Below are positions 35,622 to 44,060 of a stretch of 46,664 nucleotides of DNA, in pieces; the stretch's first letter is position 1, and every line of letters begins with the position of its first letter. The notes under the pieces were generated by a model. It was given only the letters and a program-made list of their open reading frames with translations, was not told the DNA's origin and searched no databases. The position numbers and the translations under genes were made by a program. The stretch covers positions 1 through 46,664 of the forward strand of contig NZ_ML133596.1 of assembly GCF_003985125.1 (NCBI RefSeq), written 5' to 3'. This DNA comes from Rhizobium phaseoli (GTDB taxonomy: Bacteria; Pseudomonadota; Alphaproteobacteria; Rhizobiales; Rhizobiaceae).

Positions 35622-36005
35622 TCACTTCTTTTCGAACGGCTTCAGGAAAGAGTCTAACGGGACAACGGTGCGGCCGGGTGTGACAGGTCTGTTCGGATTG
35701 TGGTCCTTGAGCACCTTGAAGACCCGGTGCGAGAGCGGCGCGGAGGTCGCGAAATCACAGTAGGCCCTTTCCAGTATGGCACGGGCACGAGCAGCGATTA
35801 CCCGGTCTGGGAGATGGGAGAAGTCCTCTGCCGCGAGGTATTGGCCCATACGCTTCATGATATGGAGTCGTGAGACATCGAGAACCTTAGGGTCATAGGG
35901 GACCCCTAGGGCTGCGAAGAACTCCTCCGCAGCCGAGAGAGATTTCAGCCGATTGAGGATGTCTTTGACATCGACGGGACTGCTGTCAGCGGAGCAACGG
36001 CACAT
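35622..36005 (-). CDS. nifW: NifW, nitrogenase-stabilising protein
   Basis: NifW protects and helps mature the MoFe protein, possibly with NifZ. The 127-residue product reads ILNRLKSLSAAEEFFAALGV, then DPKVLDVSRLHIMKRMGQYL and AYCDFATSAPLSHRVFKVLK, all family blocks. It is the last gene of the iscA/nifU/nifS unit, ending just before the fixA NifA site. The first residues (MCRCSADSSPVDV) are not conserved, so an internal start is possible. Confidence 0.93.
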   Translation of the reverse strand: MCRCSADSSPVDVKDILNRLKSLSAAEEFFAALGVPYDPKVLDVSRLHIMKRMGQYLAAEDFSHLPDRVIAARARAILERAYCDFATSAPLSHRVFKVLKDHNPNRPVTPGRTVVPLDSFLKPFEKK

Positions 36006-36330
36006 AAGATTCCCCCTGGTCGTGAGCGGTGATCGCGAGATCGTTCTCCCGTAGCTTAAGCTGCAACGTACGGAATGCGTGGTTCGACGCGGCTAGGCGC
36101 AAGGCAGTCGCGTTGCAACTGGAGTCGGCATAGGCTGGTGGTCGGATGCGATCCACCGATGGTGTCGAGAGATTGATTAAGATGATATGGCGCTGGGCCC
36201 CCTCCACGAACACGCATGGGCGGTGAACCGGCGATCTATGTGACTGAGAGCCCCGGCTTTTACCTGATCGTTCATACGATGCCGGTGCCGTCATGCAGGT
36301 CGTATCGGTGAAAAGGAATTGCCGTTTCAT
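35986..36330 (-). CDS. Hypothetical protein between nifS and nifW
   Basis: A 114-residue frame starts 14 bases after the nifS stop (AGGAG is 11 bases before the ATG) and overlaps the nifW start by 20 bases. I do not recognise it. The sequence MKRQFLFTDTTCMTAPASYE, then VEGAQRHIILINLS and TALRLAASNHAFRTLQLKLR, is basic and lacks membrane segments. Tight packing suggests it could be translated, but composition and the lack of motifs leave open that it is degenerate spacer. Confidence 0.35.
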   Translation of the reverse strand: MKRQFLFTDTTCMTAPASYERSGKSRGSQSHRSPVHRPCVFVEGAQRHIILINLSTPSVDRIRPPAYADSSCNATALRLAASNHAFRTLQLKLRENDLAITAHDQGESYVPLLR

Positions 36331-36344
36331 GAGCGTGCCTGCTC

Positions 36345-37541
36345 CTACTCCCCTGAACGAACCCGGCTGCTCGTGTCGGCCACGTGGCCGGAACGGCATT
36401 GGCTCCGGAGCCTTTCAACGATGCCCGGTAAAACTTCGAGCACCCGGTCGACATCCTCGTCACAGTTATCGCGCGAGAACGAGAAGCGGATTGTTCCGTG
36501 CGCCATAGCATGAGGGATATCCATTGCCCTCAAGACATGGCTCGGCTCCAGCGAACCGGAGGAGCAAGCAGAGCCGGAAGAGCAGGCGATGCCATAGCGG
36601 TTGAGAAGAAGGAGCATACTGTCTCCTTCGACACGTTGAAAGGCGATGTTCGCCGTGTTCGGCAACCTCTTAAGCCTATCGCCGGTTACGAAGGCGCCTG
36701 GAACACGCTGGACAATGCCGTTCTCCAATCGATCTCGGAGCGACTTTAATCGGGTGCTCTCGTCGTCTATTGATTTCAGGGCGAGTTCGGCAGCCTTGCC
36801 TAAACCGACAATCCCGGCCGTATTTTCTGTCCCTGCGCGTCGGTCGCGCTCCTGATGACCTCCCTTGATCAGTGAGGAGAAAGATAAGCCCCGCCTGAGA
36901 TAGAGTGCACCAATGCCTTTTGGTCCATGGAATTTGTGTCCGGACAACGAAAGCATGTCGATTGCAGTAGGTTGGAGGTCCATTGGAACCTTGCCGACCG
37001 CCTGGACCGCGTCGGTGTGGAAAAGTGCACCGATTCTCTTGGCCATCTCGGCAAGCTTAGCGACCGGGAAAATGGTTCCCGTCTCGTTGTTCGCCCACAT
37101 GATCGAAGCAATCGCTACACGATGAGTGAGGGCGGTCTCATAGGCGTCAAGATCGAGACGTCCATGTCGATCCACTGGGATCCTGTGTACCTTAATGCCG
37201 CGCGTCTTCTCCAGATGGCCGCAGAGTGTCAGCACCGCTGAATGCTCGACTGCGGAAGTCACGATCTCTGTGCGCTCAGGCATCACCTCCAGCGCCGAAA
37301 GGATCGCCGCATTGTCGCTTTCCGTCCCCCCCGAGGTGAACACGATCTCATGATCGAACTCGGCGCCGATCAGCGCTTGCAATTGCCGGCGCGCCTTCCT
37401 CACCGCCTCGCGGATGGAGGAGCCAAAAGCGTGCGTCGACGAAGGGTTTCCAAACTGATCCGCAAAGAACGGCAGCATGGCTTCAACCACTTCAGGATCG
37501 ACTCTGGTCGTTGCATTATTGTCGAGATAGATCGCTCTCAT
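36345..37541 (-). CDS. nifS: NifS cysteine desulfurase
   Basis: NifS provides sulfur from cysteine for nitrogenase Fe-S clusters. The 398-residue PLP enzyme has LDNNATTRVDPEVVEAMLPF, FTSGGTESDNAAI, MWANNETGTI, the PLP Lys203 in SLSGHKFHGPKG, and the catalytic-Cys loop IACSSGSACSSG followed by PSHVL. The ATG at 37541 is chosen because it gives the canonical start MRAIYLDNNATT; the longer frame is the 3' end of the upstream gene in another frame. It overlaps the stop of the preceding degenerate nifU frame by ATGA. Confidence 0.95.
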   Translation of the reverse strand: MRAIYLDNNATTRVDPEVVEAMLPFFADQFGNPSSTHAFGSSIREAVRKARRQLQALIGAEFDHEIVFTSGGTESDNAAILSALEVMPERTEIVTSAVEHSAVLTLCGHLEKTRGIKVHRIPVDRHGRLDLDAYETALTHRVAIASIMWANNETGTIFPVAKLAEMAKRIGALFHTDAVQAVGKVPMDLQPTAIDMLSLSGHKFHGPKGIGALYLRRGLSFSSLIKGGHQERDRRAGTENTAGIVGLGKAAELALKSIDDESTRLKSLRDRLENGIVQRVPGAFVTGDRLKRLPNTANIAFQRVEGDSMLLLLNRYGIACSSGSACSSGSLEPSHVLRAMDIPHAMAHGTIRFSFSRDNCDEDVDRVLEVLPGIVERLRSQCRSGHVADTSSRVRSGE

Positions 37542-38488
37542 GGGTGGATCTCGACTGAGGGGAAGCGGTGACAATGCTGCGGCGTCTTGCACATGCTGTT
37601 GTTTGATAGCCTCGGGCAAGCAGCGCGGGGTGGAGTCGTGCGATGGCGCGTCACGCGATCTTGTTGGCATCGATAACGTCGCATAGCCGCCATCAGTAGG
37701 AAGGGAAGAACGTTGTGCGCTCGCGCCTTTTCCAACGGTTGGATTCGCCGCGGCTGCTTAACTAGATGGGTCGCCAGCTTAGCTTGTCGCTGAGAACTGA
37801 ACTGTTGCAGGCTGCGGCGATTTTTAGACCCTGTCCTACGCGATTGCCGGCTACAACATCCATTTCGACCCTGCCAATTTCTCCAGGCCTCAGATTTCTG
37901 TTGTGACGGTCTGATCGTCCTCCTCTGCCGGAACGAGGCTTTCGACGACCAGTATTGTATAAACCGCTGACACGTCTTCGACGGCTTGAACGAGTGTCGT
38001 CCGTCTACTGCCAGATCTAGCGAAGTGAGCGACTTGGTCATGAAATCAAGCCTCTTGACACGCACGCGTCTTCGCTCACCTTTCCTCGGCGCGGAACTGC
38101 TTGCAGAGGGGGCGTCTCCTTTGGAATCCTGGCCCGGATGCCCGCCAAAAAATTTTGCTGCCTCAGGATAATCCGTTGATGAGCAGACCTTTCTCTCCGG
38201 CAGCAAACCGCTTAAAAAGCCTGCTGTCTCCTGACGGACGGTTTGAGGCGCTTCGGCGGGCTTTAGGGTTATGAGTTCGGCCAGCGCTGGCGAGAAGGCG
38301 GTCGCTGGGTTGGAACGCAAGGACGACGGCGTCACCAGAAACGCTTCCACCGTTGGATCGACTCCAATTATCAATTCAGGCCCTCTACCGTAGGAAACTG
38401 CCCCGGTCTCGCTGAGGGGATTTTCCTGCACGCCGTCGTTCTTCGGATTGAAAAAGGAAACCATGACCTTTTCGCAATAATTCCGCAT
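37538..38488 (-). pseudogene. nifU: Degenerate NifU-like ORF
   Basis: The N-terminus MRNYCEKVMVSFFNPKNDG is clearly NifU-like, and weak alignment continues through GVDPT, ALAELI and FLSGLLPERKVCSS. The scaffold cysteines normally in CGD and FGCGSA are replaced (YGRG, SLRSNPA), leaving at most one. Beyond about residue 120 the protein becomes Arg/Ser/Gln-rich with no NifU central ferredoxin or C-terminal thioredoxin-like domain, as if read out of frame. The frame nevertheless stays open for 316 codons and ends in an ATGA overlap with nifS. The usual role would be Fe-S scaffold for nitrogenase; this copy is unlikely to serve. Confidence 0.65.
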
Positions 38489-38510
38489 GGCTCTCTCGCT
38501 TTCTCGGTGA

Positions 38511-38828
38511 TCAGCCGAAGGATTTGCCGCAAGTGCAGTTCTGGTGCGCATTGGGATTGTCGAAGACAAAACCGGAGGTTTCTGGTCCCGTCACGAAGTC
38601 GATCGTCATGCCGTTGATGTGTGCTTGCGAGTCTGCGTCAACGAACACCTTGACCCCATTTGTTTCGATCACCGCGTCGCCCTCGCCCTGGACGCTTTCT
38701 AGCCCCACCAGGTATTTGTAGCCGGCGCATCCACCTGCCTCGACCGCGATGCGAAAGCCTTCCGCCTGCTCGGCTCGGGAAAGCGTTACGTTCATGATGG
38801 CGGCGGCATTCTCTGTGAGCTTGATCAT
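38511..38828 (-). CDS. iscN: A-type Fe-S carrier (IscA-like, iscN)
   Basis: This 105-residue A-type carrier holds the three conserved cysteines, one in GGCAGYKYLVGL and two in NCTCGKSFG at the C-terminus, and the QAHINGMTIDFV block. A-type proteins carry Fe-S clusters from scaffolds to targets. An iscA-like gene (iscN) ahead of nifU-nifS is known in R. etli and is needed for nitrogen fixation. The ATG at 38828 has AAGGAA 8 bases upstream. A sigma-54 promoter at 38872-38887 makes it the first gene of the iscN-nifU-nifS-nifW unit. Confidence 0.92.
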   Translation of the reverse strand: MIKLTENAAAIMNVTLSRAEQAEGFRIAVEAGGCAGYKYLVGLESVQGEGDAVIETNGVKVFVDADSQAHINGMTIDFVTGPETSGFVFDNPNAHQNCTCGKSFG

Positions 38829-38871
38829 GGGATGATTCCTTTTTGTTCGATGGCGCATTTTCGGATTACCG

Positions 38872-38887
38872 TGCATGCGTCGTGCCA
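38872..38887 (-). promoter_or_regulatory. Sigma-54 promoter of the iscN-nifS-nifW unit
   Basis: The - strand reads TGGCACG-ACGC-ATGCA, the same TGGCACG-N4-ATGCA form as the fixA promoter, about 45 bases before the gene. Confidence 0.88.
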
Positions 38888-39093
38888 AGCGGTGAGGAAG
38901 GCCAAGAGTTCGATCAGCCCGCGTGTTGTATTCCTGCGTCGTCGAACATCGGAGATCTCGAAAGCGCGCCAACTCCAGAACGTCTGCCCGCGTATCTCCG
39001 TCTATCATTTTCGGTTGAGGCTCTCGTTGCCGCCGCACCGAAATCCCAGCGGTTCGGCGAAAATGAATGGGAGGCGACAACTGCTTCTAGATT

Positions 39094-39109
39094 TGTCGCT
39101 TGCGCGACA
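39094..39109. promoter_or_regulatory. NifA upstream activator sequence for the iscN unit
   Basis: TGTCGCTTGCGCGACA is an exact TGT-N10-ACA with a symmetric interior. It is about 210 bases upstream of the -24 element, farther than usual but within the range at which NifA can act. Confidence 0.75.
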
Positions 39110-39357
39110 TAAAAATTCTGCACGAGTTTTCGTGATTAACCGCTTAGCCCCTAAGCGCTTGGGCTATGGAACAGACATCTAATCTTTTCTGGAACGTCAG
39201 CTTAAGCGGCCGGAACAACTTTTGAAGCTCCCGTGACGAGGCTGCGGTCGCCAGCCCATATGAAGTCGATCCTCCATGGAGAGGACTAAGCACAATGTCA
39301 CATGTGCCTCAGTTCCGCGGTTTTTGGGAAAAGGGCATCACCTACGGTACAAAGGAC

Positions 39358-40809
39358 TTATCCCTCCGCGGCCGCCAGTACAAACCGTTTCTCCCGCCGG
39401 CGTTGCGCGGACGAGGGGATGTTCATCGCCTCGCGATATTTGGCGACTGTGCGGCGAGCAATGTCGACGCCTGTTTCCTTGAGCTTGGCAACGATGCCAT
39501 CGTCGGACAGCACATCATGGAGCGTCTCTGCGGCAATAAGTGCCCTTATCTGATGGCGCACAGCTTCGGCCGAGTGCGCGTCACCGCCTTGTGAGGACGG
39601 GATCGCGACGGTGAAAAAATACTTGAGCTCGAACACGCCGCGGGGCGTGAGAATGTATTTGTTCGACGTTACCCGACTTACAGTGGACTCGTGCATGTCG
39701 ATCGCGTCAGCGATGGTCTTAAGATTGAGAGGGCGAAGATGAGCAATGCCATCTTCCAAAAAGACATCCTGGTGGCGCACGATTTCGGTCGCCACCTTAA
39801 GGATCGTCGTGGCGCGCTGATCGAGACTCCGAACCAACCAGCTCGCGCTCTGGAAGCATTCGTTCAGGAATGACTGATCTTTCGAGCTTTGGGCGGTTAG
39901 GCGAGTAACTTGCGCAAAATAGGTTTGGTTGATCAGTACCTTGGGCAAAATCTCCCGATTAAGCTCGACGTGCCATCCGCCTCCCGGCGAGGGTAGGACG
40001 AAGACGTCGGGTATGATGGATTCCGACCTTGCGGACTGGAACTGGTTTCCAGGCTTTGGGTCAAGTGCACGAATTTCGTTCAACATATCGAGAAGGTCGT
40101 CTTCATCGACCCGGCAACGTCGCTTCAGTGCTCGAAAATCGCGTCGCGCAAGCAACTCGAGATTTGCGACCAGAGCTGCCATGGCCGGGTCGAACCGGTC
40201 TCGTTGGCGCAACTGAATCTCGAGGCATTCGCCCAGACTTCGCGCAAATATGCCCGGCGGGTCAAATAGCTGCAAAGCCTCAAGAACCCGCTTCACTCCA
40301 GCCTCAGGGCTATTTAGCCTCTCTGCTAGCTCCAGAAGGTTCACTTGCAGATACCCAGTGTCATCCAGATGGTCGGCAAGCGCGCCAGCAATCAGCCGCT
40401 CCTGGGGTGTGAAGGCAGTGAGGGCGATCTGATGGGCGACATGTTCGTGCAATGTCTCAGTTGAGGCGGCGAACTCATCCAGGGAAGGCCTTTCCCCCGG
40501 CGAAAGGTTGCCTGTGTCACGGATTGATTTCCAGGGACTAGACAGCTCAGGCATGTCCGTCCTGGCCGGTCCATCAACGTGGTCTTCGCGTGCGCTGATA
40601 TTTGGATCATCCGCCGCAGTTGGCGATACGCCAGAAGCCCCGCCGTCATTCGACGCCAGGTCGAGAAATGGGTTCTTCTCGATTTCCTGTTCCACGAACT
40701 GATTCAGTTCGGTGTGCGCCAGCTGCAGCAAGCGAATAGACGCGATGAGCTGGGGCGTAATAACCAGCGATTGCTGCTGACGCTGATGAAGGCTTGTAAA
40801 GGACTTCAT
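39358..40809 (-). CDS. rpoN2: RNA polymerase sigma-54 factor RpoN2
   Basis: RpoN directs RNA polymerase to -24/-12 promoters such as those in this window. The 483-residue protein has the Gln-rich activator-contacting N-terminus (LHQRQQQSLVITPQLIASIR), the core-binding region, the HTH segment SLKTIADAIDMHESTVSRVTSNKY-type (here LKTIADAIDMHESTVSRV), and the RpoN box ARRTVAKYRE near the C-terminus. The ATG at 40809 is preferred to a TTG at 40881 because it gives the canonical N-terminus; AGGAG is 13 bases upstream. It follows prxS by 75 bases, like the prxS-rpoN2 pair of R. etli, and is probably expressed from the prxS promoter. Confidence 0.94.
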   Translation of the reverse strand: MKSFTSLHQRQQQSLVITPQLIASIRLLQLAHTELNQFVEQEIEKNPFLDLASNDGGASGVSPTAADDPNISAREDHVDGPARTDMPELSSPWKSIRDTGNLSPGERPSLDEFAASTETLHEHVAHQIALTAFTPQERLIAGALADHLDDTGYLQVNLLELAERLNSPEAGVKRVLEALQLFDPPGIFARSLGECLEIQLRQRDRFDPAMAALVANLELLARRDFRALKRRCRVDEDDLLDMLNEIRALDPKPGNQFQSARSESIIPDVFVLPSPGGGWHVELNREILPKVLINQTYFAQVTRLTAQSSKDQSFLNECFQSASWLVRSLDQRATTILKVATEIVRHQDVFLEDGIAHLRPLNLKTIADAIDMHESTVSRVTSNKYILTPRGVFELKYFFTVAIPSSQGGDAHSAEAVRHQIRALIAAETLHDVLSDDGIVAKLKETGVDIARRTVAKYREAMNIPSSAQRRREKRFVLAAAEG

Positions 40810-40884
40810 GGTTCGAGCAAAACTCCTATCATTCGGCGCAGGTGTGCACGACAAGTCGTAGCTGCTGGTCGTTGGCTTCAATGC

Positions 40885-41424
40885 TCATACGAAGGCTGGG
40901 GCCTTAAGGCATTTCAAAATGTTTTGCGGCGAAGAAACGCCATACGGATCGGTCGCGCAGTTGTCGCCAAAGCCTTCTTCCTCGAACCACCCCTCCACGA
41001 CGCCATTATTGATCACGGCAGCGTAGCGCCAGGAGCGCAGACCGAAACCGAGATTGTCCTTGGCGACGAGCATACCCATTTTCCGAGTGAATTCTCCCGA
41101 ACCGTCCGGGATAAGCTTGACATTTTTCAACCCCTGAGACTTGCCCCAAGCATTCATGACGAAGGCATCGTTGACGGAGAGACAGTAGATGTCGTCAATG
41201 CCATTCTTCTTAAACTCGACATAAAGACTTTCGAAATCAGGCAGTTGGAAGGTGGAGCAGATTGGCGTGAAGGCGCCCGGCAGCGAAAAAAGGATTACCC
41301 GCTTACCGCTGAAATAGTCGTCGGTCGTCTTGTCTTCCCAGCGGTAGGGGTTGGGACCGGATATAGACTCGTCGCGAACCCGCGTGCGAAAGGTGACAAT
41401 AGGGACCTGCTTTTCCATGGTCAT
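40885..41424 (-). CDS. prxS: Peroxiredoxin PrxS
   Basis: This 179-residue Prx5-type peroxiredoxin would reduce peroxides in bacteroids. The peroxidatic Cys is in PGAFTPICSTFQLPDF, and the family blocks VNDAFVMNAWGKSQG and GLRSWRYAAVINNG are present. Start 41424 (MTMEKQVPIVTFR) has GGAG 8 bases upstream. A sigma-54 promoter at 41509-41524 lies about 85 bases before it. In R. etli the homologue is strongly induced in nodules and co-transcribed with rpoN2, which matches this arrangement. Confidence 0.93.
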   Translation of the reverse strand: MTMEKQVPIVTFRTRVRDESISGPNPYRWEDKTTDDYFSGKRVILFSLPGAFTPICSTFQLPDFESLYVEFKKNGIDDIYCLSVNDAFVMNAWGKSQGLKNVKLIPDGSGEFTRKMGMLVAKDNLGFGLRSWRYAAVINNGVVEGWFEEEGFGDNCATDPYGVSSPQNILKCLKAPAFV

Positions 41425-41508
41425 CAATGAAGCTCCTCTAGGAAAATTTATTTGCGGCCTCTCAGTCACGGCTAACACGAATCCGACCTCGGCCCACACG
41501 CCAGGGCA

Positions 41509-41524
41509 AGCAAGCGTCATGCCA
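41509..41524 (-). promoter_or_regulatory. Sigma-54 promoter of prxS-rpoN2
   Basis: The - strand reads TGGCATG-ACGC-TTGCT, an excellent match to TGGCACG-N4-TTGCW. Confidence 0.9.
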
Positions 41525-41795
41525 TTTGGCCTGAAGGAGATGGACTTGCGGTCAGCACAGGGCCTTCGTCGCCGCACTCGTGCGCTGCTCGTGCGGGCGA
41601 GCGAATTGTGAAGCCGTTGTGCCGCGCTGACGGCCGGGCGCTGTTTCGGCTACTTCCGACCGCATCTCGATCAAGGTTTCTCTGCCGCCTTTTAGAACCT
41701 TAGCATACTGCCCGCCAGTCCGGTCGCGGCGGGAAGGCGCGGGTCACGAGGTTTGAGGTTCTGCTCGTGCGTATGTCTACCCGCGCACGTTTTCT

Positions 41796-41811
41796 TGTTT
41801 GAAACTGCACA
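41796..41811. promoter_or_regulatory. NifA upstream activator sequence for prxS-rpoN2
   Basis: TGTTTGAAACTGCACA is an exact TGT-N10-ACA about 270 bases upstream of the -24 element. The distance is long, and no closer perfect site was seen. Confidence 0.6.
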
Positions 41812-42306
41812 AGAAAGTTTGAGGTCCGACAAAAAGGGGGCGCCAGGCTCGGACCGCGCATCGAAAAATGGTGAAACGCAAACGGCTCCGATAATTTCGT
41901 CACAGAAGACGACGATGGCGGATATCCGCAGGTTGGGGGCGTGAAGAGCTCGCAGCCGCCAATATCGATCGGCTGATGCCGACCGGCACCCGGGTCGCGC
42001 TATGTAGCCTTTGGCCTACGAGCATTTGTTGCTCGGCTGACGTCGCCGCGGAGCTGATATTTTGTTCCTCTCACCGCTCACCGCTCAGCTCGCTGGCGAC
42101 CTGCTGGGCGCCCGGCGCCGATGGCGACGCCACCCACCTGCCCGGCGGCTATCCCGAGCTGCAAGCCGGCGGCTCCGGGACTAGAAGTTTTCTCGCCCGG
42201 AATGCTCGATGTGGTAGCGCCCGGCACGTCCGTCTGCATCCCGACAATGCCGCCTAGTTCTTTACGCTGGCGCGCCAGGCTGGCCTTTCCAATACGCGGG
42301 TGGTAA
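41812..42306. other. Intergenic region between prxS promoter region and fnrN
   Basis: About 500 bases with no gene I can support. A Pro/Ala-rich frame at 42121-42306 (+) and a Gly-rich frame opposite it are mirror images of the same GC-rich composition. A GCGGGT/ACCCGC hairpin at 42296-42314 overlaps the fnrN stop but has no T-run. Confidence 0.45.
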
Positions 42307-43023
42307 TTACCCGCTGATTTTCTTTGCGAGCGCATCCATGTCGGGCACGGTGATATGCCGGATGTTCTCGATGCGGATGACGCCCTCTTTGCGAAGCCGG
42401 GTCAACTGGCGGCTGACGGTTTCGATCGTCAGCCCGAGAAAGTCGGCAATCTCGGCACGCGATAGCGGCAGATCGAAGGCAGTGCTCGTCGCCGTCTCGG
42501 CGTGGGCGGCAATGAGGTGGAGCAGGCTTGCGACCTTCTCCTCGGCGGTCCGCCGGCCGAGCGTCAGCATCCATTCGCGCGCGGCATCCAGCTCGTTCAG
42601 CGCCTGAGCGTGCAGGCTACGCTGCAATTCCCTAGTCTCCAATATCATGCGTTCGAGCAAATTGCGGGGGAACACGCAGATCTCCGCATCGGTCGCGGCC
42701 TCGGCCGACAGCGTGCTTTCGCGCACGAAGGGGCGGCCGACGAAATCGGGGGCGAATTGCAGGCCAACGATCTGCTGGCGCCCGTCCGACATCACCTTGC
42801 AGAGCTTCACCACGCCGCGCGTGATGTTCGAATAGAAAGAGTTTTCCGATCCTTGTGCAATGATCTCGCAGCCTGCGTCGACCTTGCGGCGCAGCGAGTG
42901 GCGGCCAAGTTCGCTAAGCTGGCCAGCCGACAAGGCGCCGCAAACGACGCCGTGCCGCGCCTGGCAGGAACGGCAAGCGACGGAAGTGCCAATCACGAGA
43001 ACCTCACTGCGTGCGACGTCCAT
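42307..43023 (-). CDS. fnrN: FnrN, oxygen-sensing CRP/FNR-family regulator
   Basis: FnrN senses oxygen with a [4Fe-4S] cluster and activates microaerobic genes such as fixNOQP. The 238-residue protein has N-terminal cysteines C17-x2-C20-x7-C28 and a fourth, Cys75, in VVKLCKVM, as in FNR rather than FixK. The cyclic-nucleotide-like fold contains QIVGLQFAPDFVGRP, and the C-terminal HTH is LSRAEIADFLGLTIETVSRQ. The ATG at 43023 is the most likely start; the longer frame adds poorly conserved residues. A perfect anaerobox at 43152-43165 suggests autoregulation. Confidence 0.93.
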   Translation of the reverse strand: MDVARSEVLVIGTSVACRSCQARHGVVCGALSAGQLSELGRHSLRRKVDAGCEIIAQGSENSFYSNITRGVVKLCKVMSDGRQQIVGLQFAPDFVGRPFVRESTLSAEAATDAEICVFPRNLLERMILETRELQRSLHAQALNELDAAREWMLTLGRRTAEEKVASLLHLIAAHAETATSTAFDLPLSRAEIADFLGLTIETVSRQLTRLRKEGVIRIENIRHITVPDMDALAKKISG

Positions 43024-43151
43024 GTCCTGATCCCTTCGAAAACCGCCTATGCCGGACATGCCCGAGACGACCACGCGGCCGTTGCGACTTCGGCTATCCC
43101 TATTTCTTCCAGCGCGTCTTTGATGGCTATCAATTTCATCGGGATTGCGAT

Positions 43152-43165
43152 TTGATCCAGATCAA
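43152..43165. promoter_or_regulatory. Anaerobox (FNR/FixK site) upstream of fnrN
   Basis: TTGAT-CCAG-ATCAA is a perfect match to the TTGAT-N4-ATCAA consensus, 129 bases before the fnrN start. Rhizobial fnrN genes are autoregulated through such sites. Confidence 0.9.
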
Positions 43166-43594
43166 ATCTCCGTACCCACGCTCTTGCCGTGCCAGGCAGG
43201 GTAGTTTGTGGATTTGTTTCGGACGGCATTTTCGGCCCGCCGCTTGAGCGGGCTTTCTGCGGCCATCGCCTTCCGTCTCGGCGGACGGTAGGCCACCATA
43301 CCCATTGCTGTCAGGCAACACCCAATCGGCAGATTGCCGCCGACTCTTAGGGTGGTGTCGTCGGGCTGGTAGAACTGACATTCAGGACAAAGGAGTAGCA
43401 CGCTTCGAGCTGTTCCCGGAATTCCGCCGCTAGCTCGATGCCACAATTCAAAGCTACCCACCCTCAAGCTATCCCACTGCATCGCAGTACATCAGGACAT
43501 TCGTTACTCGTCGCGCTGTCTCTGGCCCCCGGCTGTGGTGGCTGGAAAAAAGTCGCACCTGAATAGATGGCATCCGGCACCTGATGTCGGGTTT
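43166..43594. other. Intergenic region between fnrN and the P450 operon
   Basis: About 430 bases. A - strand frame at 43162-43482 includes LLLCPECQFYQPDDTTLRVG but matches nothing I know and overlaps the anaerobox, so it is not called. The GCCCGC/GCGGGC hairpin at about 43229-43249 has a short TTTCT tail on the + strand and might be a weak terminator. Confidence 0.4.
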
Positions 43595-43610
43595 TGTTAG
43601 ATACGCGACA
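43595..43610. promoter_or_regulatory. NifA upstream activator sequence for the P450 operon
   Basis: TGTTAGATACGCGACA is an exact TGT-N10-ACA, 90 bases upstream of the -24 element. Confidence 0.85.
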
Positions 43611-43699
43611 CGGCCTTGATCAGCCAATCTTTAGTTCTGCCTTGAGCCAAAGCGCTGAAAGGCAATTGAAAAATTTCTTTCCGGCCAAATCAATCAAAT

Positions 43700-43715
43700 T
43701 GGCATGAACTTTGAA
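43700..43715 (+). promoter_or_regulatory. Sigma-54 promoter of the P450 operon
   Basis: TGGCATG-AACT-TTGAA keeps GG of -24 and the spacing, but the -12 element is TTGAA instead of TTGCA. The nifH promoter at the window end has the same TTGAA form. Confidence 0.72.
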
Positions 43716-43727
43716 GTTCTTCTTGCG

Positions 43728-44060
43728 GGGCGGCAAGGACTGTCGGCCGGTTTCTTTGGTGACCGCCATGGAGCGGAGGAAATCAAAATGCATCTGTGCT
43801 CAGAACGCATTTACCGGAAGAGAGGTACCCGTGAAAATCCGATGTCGACCGGAAGGGCGGGCGAGGCATCCAAGAAATTTCGACTTCGGCCAACAAAGCA
43901 GCGTGGATTTCGAGCCGCACGGCGATCTGATCGCTGCATCGCATGTCATTGGCGCCTCGCGCTGCTGAGATTGGAAATCTGGCGCTCAACGATTTTGCTC
44001 GCTCCCTCTCCGAGGAGAATTCGTTCTCGGCGAAGGGGCTTTGATGACAGGAGAAAAGCA
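43728..44060 (+). other. Long transcribed leader of the P450 operon
   Basis: About 330 bases lie between the predicted sigma-54 start site and the P450 start codon. A frame at 43711-43968 could give a small protein: from a GTG near 43831, after AGAGAGG, it begins as VKIRCRPEGRARHPRNFDFG and ends ASHVIGASRC. I do not recognise it. It may be a genuine small gene, a decayed gene, or untranslated leader. Confidence 0.35.

Noticed and set aside
42078..42335. Gly/Ala-rich frame overlapping the fnrN 3' end
   Set aside because: Both strands are open because of high GC content; no conserved sequence.
43162..43482. 106-codon - strand frame with CPEC motif upstream of fnrN
   Set aside because: Overlaps the anaerobox and fnrN promoter area and matches no family I know; a single CxxC is not enough.
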